NCBI RefSeq assembly: GCF_021462225.1
Contig: NC_061818.1
Span: 15,046,276 to 15,110,275 of the forward strand
Origin: Girardinichthys multiradiatus
Lineage: Eukaryota; Chordata; Actinopteri; Cyprinodontiformes; Goodeidae
Direction: 5' to 3'
Length of the DNA stretch: 64,000 nucleotides
Position numbers and translations under genes: made by a program. Position 1 is the first letter of the stretch. Each line of letters starts with the position of its first letter. This document shows positions 20,024-30,809 of this stretch, piece after piece. The notes under the pieces are model-generated. The model was not told where the DNA came from. It saw nothing but the letters and a program-made list of their open reading frames with translations, and made no database searches.

Positions 20024-20382
20024 CTAGACTGTTTCACACTCAGTTGAGTTACCCATGGCTTGAGACACTCCTCTGGATTTCATGTGATTTTCAGGCCCAG
20101 TGGGCCACACGTTGCAATAGAAGATATAGCCCCCATTCCACTTCTCCTTGGTGGTGGTGTAAACACTTGTAACCAAGTAGCCGTTTTTGGTCTTTCTTGG
20201 TGGAAAGGTAATACCATCATAATATACTGAGCTGCTTTGTCCAACATCTTCAGTCCAGGCGATGTAGTAATCCTGAACCACATTACTGGAAACCAAACAC
20301 ACCAGAGTGACCTCAGCTGATGCTTCTTGGGCAATATCCTTCTCATGGAGCCGATGGACTGTCACTTTTGGCTCTGTCCCAT
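20024..20382 (-). CDS. ight: IgT constant domain C4 with secretory tail
   Basis: After TTTATTTCAG the exon encodes an Ig C1-set domain: first Cys in VTLVCLVSS, Trp in YYIAWTEDVG, second Cys in YIFYCNVWP. The secreted end is MGNSTECETV and stop, with an N-glycosylation site (NST) and a near-terminal Cys suited to polymer bonding. Within the tail, ATGG|GTAACT (exon end 20053) is a donor in phase with TM1, giving AMEFSTL at the junction. Splicing of TM to C4 fits IgT; teleost IgM joins TM to its third domain. C4 follows a 981-base intron that holds a transposon relic. Confidence 0.88.
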
Positions 20383-20439
20383 CTGAAATAAACATGTAGG
20401 TTAAACCAGATATGCTTTTAGTGATTGGAATTAAAACAG

Positions 20440-21305
20440 AACACAGTCCCTTGCAAAAGTATAAATAGCTTTTATAACTGTTTTCTCACATTTTCTCACA
20501 TTACAAACACAAACCTCTGTGAATTTAACTAGGATTTTATCTGATTGACCAATAGAAAATATAACATGAGTGTGAAGTGGATGTGAAAGGAAAACAGGAA
20601 TTTCAAAATTGTTTGCTAATAAAAATCTGAAAAGTGTGTTGTGCATATGTATTCAAAGGCCTATGGTAACTCTGGAGGAGCTTCAGAGATCCAATAAGAA
20701 AGGCATTCCTGAAAGAAAGTCATAAGAGTTGATATTGAAAAGTTTGTCACAAATGATAAAAGGGTGGAAATAGGTGCTGTGGTCAGACGGGAGCACTATT
20801 TAAAATGTTTGGTATAGGGGATAACAAACATAGGGGAAACATAGAGGTGGCAGCATCATGCTGTGGGGGGATGCTTAACTTCAGCAGGGTCTATGAAACT
20901 GGTTAAAGTTGAGGGAATTGTATGAAGATGTGCAAGTTGTATGAAGCTAAATAAAGCTGTGAAGAATCTATGGCAAGACTTGAAAATAACTGTTCACAGA
21001 TGTTCTCCATCCAGTTTAGTGGGGCCTGAGGTAAATTGTAAAAAAGAATGGCACAAGTTAAAAATGTGTAAAGCTGCTAGAGACATACCCTAAAAGACTT
21101 GCAGTTGAGATTACACCAAAAGAGGGTTTTACAGTCCTGAATACATTCATTCACATCACTTTTTAGGTTTCTTTATTTCTAAAATTTTAAACGCCATTTT
21201 ATTTTGGTCTATCACATAACAAGAACAATTGAAGTTTGTAGTTGTGATGTAATAAAATGTCAAAATAATCCAGAGGCATGAATACTTTTGCAAGGTGCTA
21301 CACAT
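20440..21305. mobile_element. Degenerate Tc1/mariner-like relic in the C3-C4 intron
   Basis: The ends are an inverted pair: CTTGCAAAAGTAT near 20451 and ATACTTTTGCAAGG near 21283-21296. Inside are phrases typical of an old fish Tc1-like element (TTCTCACATTACAAACACAAAC, GGTGGCAGCATCATGCTGTG, TCTATCACATAACAAGAAC). No usable frame remains. It accounts for most of this intron. Confidence 0.7.
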
Positions 21306-21363
21306 GCAGGCCATCTGAATTGTCTCTCCTCTTCATTGTCTGATTAATGTATTAGTAACATAC

Positions 21364-21678
21364 CTCCTTTGTTGACAGTCAGATCTTGAATAAATGGTCC
21401 CATATCTCCTGCGAGAGCAGAACATCTCACTTTGCTCACTGTCCTCCAGTCAGAGTAATTATAAGTGAGGAAGCTCTCTTTGCTGTACTGAGGGCCTTCA
21501 ACCTTTGTTGCTTCCCTAATGTTGCTGCTCACACATTTATCTTCATTAATATACCAGGTGATTTCAGTCCCAGATACAGTTGCGTTGTCCTGTCCAGAGA
21601 TGACACACTCTAACTCTACCTGCTTGTTGCTGAACATTTGTTTAGGACTTGGAGGGTTCAGCTTCACTGTGAAAAGAG
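21364..21678 (-). CDS. ight: IgT constant domain C3
   Basis: A 315-nt exon between TTTTGCAG and GGAG|GTATGT. Ig-fold marks: first Cys in VELECVISG, Trp in TEITWYINE, second Cys in SKVRCSALAG. An additional Cys (NEDKCVSS) could make an inter-chain bond. Two potential N-glycosylation sites (NAT, NYS) are visible. The phase links to C2 and C4. Confidence 0.88.
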
Positions 21679-21768
21679 CTGCAAAACAGAAACAAATGAT
21701 TTAAATACTACTGCCCCAAAAGATTAATTATTTACCAGCTTTAGCTGTAAAAATCTAGAGTGCATTAC

Positions 21769-22053
21769 CTTTTGAAGCCTTCTTTGTATATGTTTTTCCA
21801 AGGTGAGTCACTTCACATGAGTAAACAGCTTCACTGTTCCAGTCCGAGCTCTTCACCTTTAGGACGCTGACAGCTGAATACAAGTCTCCGAGTTGTTTGG
21901 GAGGCCATTCGTTGTGTCCATGCACCTCATTGCCATTCTTTTTCCATTTGACTGACAGATTTTCAGTAGAGAAATCCTCAATGGTGCACACTAGTGTTTG
22001 ACCCTCTCCAGTTGTCGCTGAGAGCAAAGTCAGTTTTGGGGTTGAGGAGGCCC
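21769..22053 (-). CDS. ight: IgT constant domain C2
   Basis: A 285-nt exon after TTGCTCAG, ending AAAAG|GTAATG. It encodes a C-type domain with first Cys in TLVCTIED, Trp in LSVKWKKNG and second Cys in AVYSCEVTH, plus a possible N-glycosylation site (NLS). Phase 1 at both ends matches its neighbours. Confidence 0.88.
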
Positions 22054-22232
22054 CTGAGCAAGAGAGGAAGAAGACAGAACTTTTCAGTCTATCTCAGATT
22101 TTATCATCCAACTTACAAAATATTCAGAAACAAATACAAGGGAAAAATCTAAAGCCAATCTTTAAGTGATTGGTTAAGAAAAATATGAATATTCAAGCTA
22201 TTAGATATTAAAACAAATGAGAAAACACTTAC

Positions 22233-22520
22233 TTTTTGCATTCACAGTCTTGGTGCCGCCAGGATGAATCACTGAACATCGAAAAGACCTTAAATCTGCT
22301 TCAGATCTGGACACTTGAACCACACTGACTTCTGTAAATCTGTTGTTTGCTCCCACTACAGGATAACGTACAGAATCCAGCTGTGCTCCACTCGCATCAC
22401 TCCACTCAAAAGAAAGACTCTGTGGGTAGAAGTCAAGAGCCAGGCAGCTCACGGTGACTTTATCTCCAGACGCAGAATTAAACCAAACCATTGGCACCAG
22501 AGTTGGAGATACAGGCAGTT
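22233..22520 (-). CDS. ight: IgT constant domain C1
   Basis: A 288-nt exon after CTTGACAG. The final G of the J segment plus AA makes Glu, then LPVSPTLVPM. First Cys is in VTVSCLALDFYP, Trp in LSFEWSD and second Cys in SFRCSVIHPG. The donor is A|GTAAGT. The order C1-C2-C3-C4 with single D and J segments upstream, at the locus edge, is the layout of teleost IgT/IgZ. The sequence alone does not exclude an unusual IgM-like isotype, but the C4-to-TM splice argues against it. Confidence 0.87.
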
Positions 22521-23146
22521 CTGTCAAGGAAAGGGTTGGTTTGTTTTTTTAAACCACAAACTGGGAATATGACATAATAAAAGACCTAGTCTAATTATTT
22601 AATCAGTAATCCATACAAAAAATTTGTTAATTTTTTTCCCAAAGACAAATTCTAACATCTACATTAATAATCTTGCCAGCCAACTACAGTAATTATCTGT
22701 ACAAAAGAAAATTTGAAGGTTATTTTTCGGAAGCAGTTTTTCTTTGAAATTTTAGATTTTAATTTTGCTGAATAATTTCATATAGCTGCTTGCAGTAATA
22801 TTTTTCTCCCATTTAGTCAACACCAATCAAAATAAAAAAAATCATTGATTACTACATTTAATTTTAATATTCTATATGGAGAAAATTATAAGGTTTTAAG
22901 TGCATTGGCAAAACCCCTAACCCTTACTTACGTATAGAGTACGTGTATGTTTTTTGTTACGTACGAGCATCAAAGTCATTTCTTTTTGTGTGAGTTAAAG
23001 AAAATACTGCTAAAGTCAAGTAAAGTAGTAAAAATGTGCTGCTTTAAGGACACATTTCTGTTTTTACTATTGTGATAACAATATCACTAGATGAACATTT
23101 TTAAAAGAATAAACCTCTTTAAATATGACATGAAAATGCAACTTAC

Positions 23147-23194
23147 CTGAAGTGACTGTGACTCTGGTCCCTCCACCCCAGTAATCTAAGGCAT
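23147..23194 (-). CDS. IGH J segment (single, IgT)
   Basis: The 48-base coding part reads ALDYWGGGTRVTVTS and ends in phase 1 at CAG|GTAAGT. Before it are CACTGTG (23195-23201), exactly 23 bases, and TGTTTTTGT (23225-23233), a 23-type RSS suited to join the 12-type D signal. It lies 0.63 kb from C1. No second J is seen. Confidence 0.95.
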
Positions 23195-23233
23195 CACAGT
23201 GCAGCGTTCTCTCTCAAAGCCTGAACAAAAACA
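23195..23233 (-). promoter_or_regulatory. 23-type RSS of JH
   Basis: Nonamer TGTTTTTGT, 23-base spacer, consensus heptamer CACTGTG on the minus strand, immediately 5' of J. Confidence 0.95.
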
Positions 23234-23560
23234 TCAAGCATCAGAAAACACACACACACATTTATATGAAGATAAAACAAACACAGAGCAGGTATGTTTT
23301 AACATCTGTATAATATCCCAGTGTGACTCTTTTGAGTTTGTTATTCATTTAAATGATGGATGGATGGATTAATTTTAATCATGTGCAGGAAGGGCAGAGA
23401 GCAACTTTTAGCTCTTAACAAACATATTCTTTATCCTGAAAGATCTAAAAAAAATTTTTTTTCATTCATTACATAAACACAGCAATATTGAATATATTTA
23501 GTTTTATTTGGAAAAAAAGTGTAATTTCTTGTGTTTTTTCTTTCACCTCTTTCTTTGGTG

Positions 23561-23634
23561 GCTTTTTGTATTGCTGTTTTTCTCAGTGGCATAGCCTCCT
23601 TGCCACCACTGTGACAAACCCTCACACAAAAACA
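23561..23634 (-). other. IGH D segment with two 12-type RSSs (single, IgT)
   Basis: The D core is 18 bases (23589-23606, GTGGCAAGGAGGCTATGC). On its 5' side are TGTTTTTGT (23626-23634), a 12-base spacer and CACAGTG (23607-23613). On its 3' side are CACTGAG (23582-23588), a 12-base spacer and ACAAAAAGC (23561-23569). All three forward frames of the core lack stops; one reads WQGGY. The 3' heptamer is off consensus in its last three bases. It sits 0.4 kb from J and 1.1 kb from the V. No other D was found nearby. Confidence 0.92.
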
Positions 23635-24682
23635 TCAAGTTCAGATCTGCATTAGAATATACAGAACCTTGTCCTGTAATCTGAATTTTTCTTTAGAAAT
23701 GTTTTGTAAAATTGGAATTAACAACTTTCTTTCATCAAATAAAAAGATAGCATCGCTTAAAATATATATATAATATAATTAGACAAAACCTTGTTGATGT
23801 TTATACAGTGAAACACATTATATAGATTAATTGCATGCAGACTGATGTTTTCAAGCCTTTATTGATGGACGGATCCTATTAGTAGATTTTATATTGCATA
23901 TTTTGTTCTGCAGATGCCTTGTTGTATAAGCATAATGGATTTAAATAAAGATTTTAAAACGTATCTTTTTTGGTCATTGCTGATTACATGTTATGAAATG
24001 CAAAATGTTTGTTCTACAGCTTCTGAATTTGCATCAATAGTACCCTCTTGATTGGACTGTAACTGAAGGTATTTTAATTAAACCTTTGTTTTCCTGTTGA
24101 TTTATGATGGGTATATTGTAAGTCTTCCTCCCTGTGCAATCATTATTTTAGATAAATTGTCAAATTAAATGATTTTTGTAACACTTAACTGTTTCACTAG
24201 TTGAATTCACCCCAAATTGACATTTGTTTTTGTCATCAAAAGCTTTATTCAGTCTGAAACATCTTTTAGAATGATCCAGGGAAGGAAACTAAGGATTAGG
24301 GTTGCGTACAGTGCTGCATAAAACAGAAAAAGCAAATTATCAAACCATCCATCTGGTGATGCACTTGTTGCATTCAGTCGGAGAAAACGACTCCAGATGT
24401 TCATGGAGAAAGAGATTACATTTCTCTGAATTCTAAACATTAAATGCAGAAGCCCAAATTTTAATTGTGAAGAGCATGTAACTAAATAATTATCACTGTT
24501 ATTTTTTATAGAGCAACTACAGTTTTTTTTTTTTTTCCTTTTTTGGGTTTCTTTAACTAAAATGATACATTTTTATTTATTTGGATCTATTTCTTAATGT
24601 TGAGCTGATGCTGTTTGTACACTACATTTAGGATATATCCCAATGCTAAAATTGTGATTCCATTGCCTGTAGTTGTCTGGCA

Positions 24683-24721
24683 GGTTTTTACACTGGCAAT
24701 GTGGTGTTTTGAGTCACTGTG
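24683..24721 (-). promoter_or_regulatory. 23-type RSS of the IgT V segment
   Basis: CACAGTG, exactly 23 bases, then GTAAAAACC on the minus strand. Confidence 0.92.
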
Positions 24722-25169
24722 CTGTATGAGCACAGAAGTAAAGAGCAGAATCTCCCTCTGTCAGACCCCTGATCCTGAGGTGTGCAGTGCTGGGAGACAC
24801 ATCATATGACAGATCAACACGACTTTTAAAGGATGAAGAATATTCCTTTAATGATGTTGATAGTCTTCCAATCCACTCAAGAGCTTTCCCTGTCTTTTGT
24901 CGTGTCCAGTGAACAAGTTCACCATCTATGTCAAATCCATTCACAGCACAAGATATCTTTACGGTTTCTCCAGGCTTTTTCACCACAGACGGTGACTGCT
25001 TCAGTTTGATTTGACTCCAGACTCCTGCAAGTAAGGAGATGATGTTGGATGAAGAAAAACATCACAAAAACACACAACTACCAAAGAGCATCCAGCATAT
25101 AAAAGGACTGTGTTTCTCACCATGAATGGCAACTGCAACAAATAAACTCCAGGTTACTAGATTTATCAT
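24722..25169 (-). CDS. IGH V segment VH-t, next to the IgT D-J-C, functional-looking
   Basis: Leader exon 25121-25169 (49 nt, MINLVTWSLFVAVAIH, donor G|GTGAGA, phase 1). V exon 24722-25024 follows ACTTGCAG: WSQIKLKQSPSVVKKPGE, FR1 Cys (KISCAVNGF), FR2 HWTRQKTGKALEWIG (Thr instead of the usual Ile/Val before Arg), FR3 with SRVDLSYDVSPSTAHL, and ALYFCAH. Coding ends directly at a consensus RSS. It belongs to a family different from both V families at 2.5-14 kb. It is the only V between the D segment and the non-Ig genes to the right, so it is the natural partner for the IgT D and J. Confidence 0.93.
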
Positions 25170-26460
25170 TTTGCAGGAACTCAGACACACTGGTTTCTGG
25201 TTAGTGTTCTTCTCAAAACTAAACCAGCTCCTAATTGTTCTGCCTCAATAGTCTGCTGGTTAAAAAGTCTGTCCCCTATGGCTTTAATATGGGACATACT
25301 TCTGAACTATTTACATGTATTTAAAATTTACAAAAGGAAAGTACTTAAATGGCATGGTTGCAAAGCAGCACAACCCACAGGAGGGGTTGACAGGCTTTTT
25401 ATTTCTCCATAATTGACAATTAAATCACCCCCATCCTAACCACCTTGACTTTTTCAAAAAATATATAACTATAAAGACACTAAGCAGTTGATTCAGCTGC
25501 AGCTACCATTTATACAAACAATAACTGGGCATTTTACAGTTAAGTACATTAATCTGGTCAGGAAAACTGGAGCACAACAGCTTGCCATTAAACCTGACTG
25601 AGCTAGATTAGTATGTTTTAGCCATTCAAGAAGGAGAGTTATTTAAAAAAAATAAAACTTGTCCAACAATCCTCCAGCTGTTAATGGCATCAAATTATCT
25701 GACCCTAAATATTGACTTTATTACACAGAGTTATTCTCTCCTCCCTGAGAGTTTTTAGGAAACAAGTATACTGACATAAGATCACAGTCCAGGCTGAAGA
25801 GAATGGGATAAAAGACATTAATGAATGAATTTTGGGACCATTTTGTCACCTTTCTTTCCGTTGCACGGAACATTCAGTTGCATGAGTTAATATTTTGTGT
25901 TTTGACTTCATGTTATGGTGTTAGTTTTCTATCACTTTTCTATCTTCATTTCTATTGACTGTTATAGGGTATGTAAGCAGCCTAAAAGCTGTTGGAGACA
26001 GAAACTCTTCTTCCCGCTGGTTCAAGTGCATGAAGTGACATGATCATGTCAAATATTTTGCCATCAAAACCTGACATATACCTGTGACCTTCTTCCACCT
26101 CTCCTCTGTGCAACAAGAAGTCATTCCGGTGAAGTCACTTGAAGTGACTTCTTTGATAAGAAAAATGAGAGTCTTTTCCTGTCCCTATGACGTTCTTTCC
26201 ACAGCAGTACTCTAAAAGGTTTTGGATACTATTTGCCCAGGTGTTATAGATATCTCTAATGTGTCTCTTTGGACAGGTGTGGTTTCCAGGTCTTTAAAAA
26301 TATGCAGTCAGTCCAGACTAATAACCATAGGTCAATATCAAAACCTCAATTTCTGTCTAAAATCTTTGAAAAACTTGTAGTAAAGCAACTCTCTTTTTTG
26401 GAGGAAAATAAAATGTTGGGGTTTTTTAAAGATTTATTTCTGGCATTAGTGACCTTTATC
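25170..26460. other. Intergenic right flank of the IGH locus
   Basis: No octamer was found directly upstream of VH-t. No further V, D or J is visible, and no gene is supported. Confidence 0.45.
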
Positions 26461-26465
26461 TTTTT

Positions 26466-26630
26466 TGGTGTTGTTTTTTTTTTTTTTTTTTGGACAGACA
26501 GGAAATAGGGGAAGACATGTGGTAAATGTTGCTGGGGCCAGGACTCAAACCCAGGACTGCCACGTTGAGGACCAAAGCCTTGGTACATGAGCCACACGCG
26601 TAAACCCCTATACCAACAGCACTGCACCCA
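26466..26630 (-). repeat. tRNA-derived SINE, minus strand
   Basis: On the minus strand the repeat starts with a tRNA-like head. A-box-like GGTATAGGGGTTTACGCGTG is followed by B-box-like GGGTTTGAGTCCTGG, and the copy ends in a poly(A) run (poly-T at 26470-26490 on the plus strand). This is the pol III promoter layout of a SINE. Confidence 0.75.
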
Positions 26631-26639
26631 AAAAATAAA

Positions 26640-27540
26640 ATGTTTGATAAATAGTGTGGATTGAGCAGTATTTGACTGAAACAGGCTTATTTTGAATGTT
26701 AAATGACATTATTATGGTGGCTGATAAAAAATCGACAGTAATGGTTTTATTGGATCTCTCTGCCATTTTTCACACTGTTCACCAGAAAATCTAAACCACT
26801 AAAGTCGGATCCCTTTGATCGTCATTTTCTGTTTTCCTGCCATGTTTTACCAGTTAAGATCATTTATTTGTCCCTTTTCATCACTCTACTACACCTGGCA
26901 CTGAAATGTTTATCACAGATAAATTTTACTTAAAATTCTGATAGATATGGTTACAATAAAGATTTAAACATATGCCTTTTACTGAAATAAAGTCACTAGT
27001 TAGGTGGAGAAAAATATTCCATTATGATGGCTGGATTTACTGTATGGTTTCACTGAGGATGGAAGATCTTGTGAATTGTGAGATATGACTTAAGTTGGAA
27101 AAATAAAAGTATCAGCCAATTTAACATTTTGTCCTGCATTTGCTTTACTTACCACATGGCTGTGACATGCTTATATTTGCTACTAATCAATTTAAATCAA
27201 AGTACTGCAAAGTTGATTGAATGAAATGATTACAATGATAGTTTGTGTCATGTCTTAGTTGACCTTTCCTCATAGTGTCTGTTCTGCAAGAAATTTGCTT
27301 TTATGACTCTTCTTGGTTCATATATTACATTATTGTTCATTGGAATTTCTTGAGATAAATTTACATTAAATGGACATAAAAAATAAATCTATTCAATGCT
27401 TTACTATTTGGCTGTATTCCCTGATAAATGTCAGTTTTTTTAAGGGTTTTTATAATATTTAACTGGACATGACAAAGATTAGAGCAATGATGCAAAACAC
27501 ACAGAAGATTATTAATGGATTTGTAATTTCTGGCTTGATT
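26640..27540. other. Intergenic
   Basis: No supported feature between the SINE and the next repeat. Confidence 0.4.
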
Positions 27541-27548
27541 CCTATTTT

Positions 27549-27800
27549 GGGCGGCATGGTGGAGTAGTTATTTGCACTGTTGCCTTGCAGCAAGACGGTC
27601 CTAAGTCTTTCTACATGGAGTTTGCTTGTTTCCATGTTCTCTCTAGATACTATGGCTTCCTCCCACAGTCCAAAAACATGACTGTTAGGTCAATTGGTCT
27701 CTTTAAATTCCCCTTAGGTATGAAAGTGTGCATGCAAGGTTGTCTGTCCTATGTGTCTCTGTTGTTTCCTGTGATGAACTGGAGATAGGCACCAGACCCA
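27549..27800 (+). repeat. Interspersed repeat (GGCGGCATGGTGG family)
   Basis: Begins GGGCGGCATGGTGGAGTAGT and includes CAGTCCAAAAACATGACTGT and TAGGTCAATTGGTCTC. It is the same family as 19290-19570 and is abundant in fish genomes. An opposite-strand relative appears at 33361-33636. Confidence 0.75.
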
Positions 27801-28070
27801 AACTACTACCCTCTGAATATGTGAAACTATGGTCCCCATTAAGCCCATGCTGTCTCTCCAGACAAAAGCTGAAAAGATAATCCACACGAGACGTCACCGC
27901 TCATCGCTGCAGAGACCAGTTCACCACTGCTGGGCTCAAACACAGAAAGGTCCTCAACAAAGACACCTGTAGATATATGCTGGTGGAATGTAAGGCGGCA
28001 GATTTAGTTTCTTTTATTTTTTTTACCAAGCTTTAGCTATTAGAAGAGGATATAGACTGAGCATCTCATC

Positions 28071-30625
28071 ATGAGTGTAAAGCAGCCCTGCATCTTTCTC
28101 AGAGGAGGAGGAGGAAAGAAGAGACAAGTAAGTCAGTGAGGTTTGTTGATTTAACAGTAAAGGATAGAATATATGCTTTAAAGTTGTTTTACTATTTTTA
28201 AATGTATTCTGATCTTAAAAAAAATATTAATCCAAGTGATTTAAGCAATTTCAAATTCAGTCACTGGCTAATTTCCGTTTCTTGTAGCAGCCAGTTTTTA
28301 TGTGACCTTTAATTTACTGTACAAAGGAAACTTAAATAACTGTGGTACAGATTAAGGACGGAAGAGCAAACTTTTTGCAAGTTATGGGGATTTATGGGAA
28401 CTCAATTATTCTTCCATGTCATTATGTTTTATACAGTTCCATTGTAGTCATCACTGATGGTCAGATTTTGACCGTAACCTAAAAATCACAGAAGGCCTGA
28501 CCTAAAATTTATACATAAACCTTATCTTGGGCTCTAAGATTAATTGCACTAAATGATTTATAGACTCAATTATGTATGTATATTTTAGATGTAATAGATT
28601 AATTGTGCATGAAACTACTAGAAGATGTCTAGCAAGATGAAACAGACAGATTTTAGTTCCATTGATGAGTATATGTTTCATTATAGATTATTTCCTCCTA
28701 GTTTGGCACGTTTTTTATTATGTAAAATGCATTTCCATACATTTATGCGTGCAACTTAGATCTTTTACAAATGAACATAATGTAAAGGTTCTACAAAACA
28801 TAACGTTGCGGTGTAACTGCGATGTGCACTTCTTAAGCTGAGACAAAATGCCTCTGAAACAAAGTTTTCATTGCTTTACAGACAAGAAATCTTACTCAGG
28901 ATGAGCTCGAAGGTAATGTCCATTTGGCGTTTTCAGATGCAATCGTTGAGTTAATGTGGAACAAGTTTGATCATTCTCCATTTGATTTGTAGAGCTACGT
29001 GAAGCCTTTATAGAGTTTGATAAAGACAAGGATGGCTTTATCACCTGCAAAGACTTGGGGAACCTGATGAGAACCATGGGCTACATGCCGACTGAAATGG
29101 AGCTGATCGAACTGAGCCAAAACATTAACATGAACTGTGAGTACTGTGTAATAAACTGGACTAAAAAATGTTTAATGGAATGACTTCCAATGGTGTTACT
29201 TTCTCTTATCTCTGCTTTGAAATAGAGCTCAGGCTATTTTTCAGAAAGGAACATGTACTATAAATTATGGCATCTTTCTTAATGTTTCCCAGGAAAAGAA
29301 AAATGAAACAAATTCCACAGTCAAAACTCTCAGAGCAAATATTTATCTAATAATATGGATTTGCTTTGGGCTTTTTTATGCACATCCTGTACTTGCACTG
29401 TGAAACAAACAGAGTAATTATGTAATTTTACTGTCTTGTTGGCACAGTGGGGGGACGGGTAAACTTTGAAGATTTTGTGGAACTGATGACCCCCAAGCTT
29501 CTGGATGAAACCGCCGGGATGATCGGGTTAAAAGAACTCAGAGATGCTTTCAGAGAGGTGAGCTCAACATGTAGTGCAGCTTTTTTTCTGTCTATGTACC
29601 GTATGGGACCTCCTGGGGGATATTAAATGAATTTCATTAATATGGATACATTTTGTTCTTCTTTTTTTTACAGTTTGATATAGATGGTGACGGAGCTATC
29701 ACATCTGAAGAGCTGAGATTTGCTATGATAAAGCTATTAGGTGAACAGACGAGCAAGAAAGAAATAGATGAAGTGGTCAAAGATGTAGACAACAATGGAG
29801 ATGGAAAAGTTGACTTTGAGGGTAAGAAACAAGAAGACAGTCATACAGACATTAAAATATCAGCCTTATGTAACCATCTGTAGTCAGATGTTAAGTTAGA
29901 GGATTGCTTTGTGAAATTGCATAATTGATGTGGTTCAAAATACGACAATGTAACAGTTGTTATGTAAAAGAGGATTATAATTAACTTCTTTCTAATAATA
30001 CATTGCAATCTGTTGGCTTTCATTGCTAGAAAACTTTTTTATTCATTATTTCTGACTTGCCAGATCTGACTGCTCTGAATTGAAAAGGAAGGATTAAAAT
30101 GAACTGGATGGAGTGAAACTGTTATTATTGATAAAGTATAATTACATTTCAGTTGGACTTGTTTATTTTTGTCACAAATGACATCACTTGACTTTTTCTA
30201 TCCAAATATTTCTATAATGAAATTTATAGTATTGAACAAAATTTACATTAATTCAACTGAATTCCGATGATTTCTGTTGAGCTAAGATGGCTTAAATTGA
30301 GTTGGCCTGAGTTTAGTTAAGCTAGCTTTAGCTGAATTCACTTGATATGACTTAAGTTGTACTGAGTTGAATTTTCCTTTTTTTTTTTGTTTGTTTGTTT
30401 GTTTTGTTGAGTTTCATGTCAATTTTGGGGAGTAAAATGCATATTCTTGTGGTTGGTGGTGCATTTGTTATTGCACAGGTAAACAATGATCTGAAATCAT
30501 TCCTAATTCTCAGTTCCCTAATTAAAGGAGCTATTGTATGCCCGTTTTCAGTTTGAATGATTCAGATAAGTAATCTGTTGTGGATTTTCTCCCCAGAGTT
30601 TGTGAAAATGATGTCGAAGAATTGA
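28071..30625 (+). CDS. cabp5: Calcium-binding protein 5 (EF-hand, CaBP family)
   Basis: Six coding exons with consistent GT-AG junctions: 28071-28127, 28882-28912, 28993-29136, 29448-29557, 29674-29821, 30597-30625, giving 172 aa. It starts [11 protein letters not shown], close to the vertebrate CaBP5 N-terminus. EF-hand 1 loop is [12 protein letters not shown] (39-50), EF2 is degenerate ([12 protein letters not shown]), EF3 is [12 protein letters not shown] (116-127) and EF4 is [12 protein letters not shown] (153-164). Three active loops with a silent second one is the CaBP pattern. Family members are calmodulin-like regulators of voltage-gated calcium channels, CaBP5 chiefly in retina. The paralogue (cabp5a/b, or another CaBP) is inferred. 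An AATAAA lies at 30799. It is the nearest non-Ig gene to the IGH locus. Confidence 0.9.
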
Positions 30626-30798
30626 GGACAACAAAATGAAGACAGAAGAGGATCCATGCTGTTTTAAATTCTCATCTGACAAAACCTAATTTTTGTAAAT
30701 AGTCTCACTATCTACATCCACATTATGTTAATTTTTGTAACAAATAAGTTATTTTGTTTGTTAAAAATTATGTGTATAAATTTCTATTAGCAGTCCTT

Positions 30799-30804
30799 AA
30801 TAAA
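30799..30804 (+). terminator. cabp5: Poly(A) signal of cabp5
   Basis: AATAAA about 175 bases past the stop codon, in an A-rich 3' flank. Confidence 0.65.
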
Positions 30805-30809
30805 AAAAA

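Noticed and set aside
20024..22520. Calling the constant region IgM or IgD
   Set aside because: Four domains rather than the longer IgD set, and the membrane exon joins C4, not the third domain as in teleost IgM; single D and J at the locus edge fit IgT.
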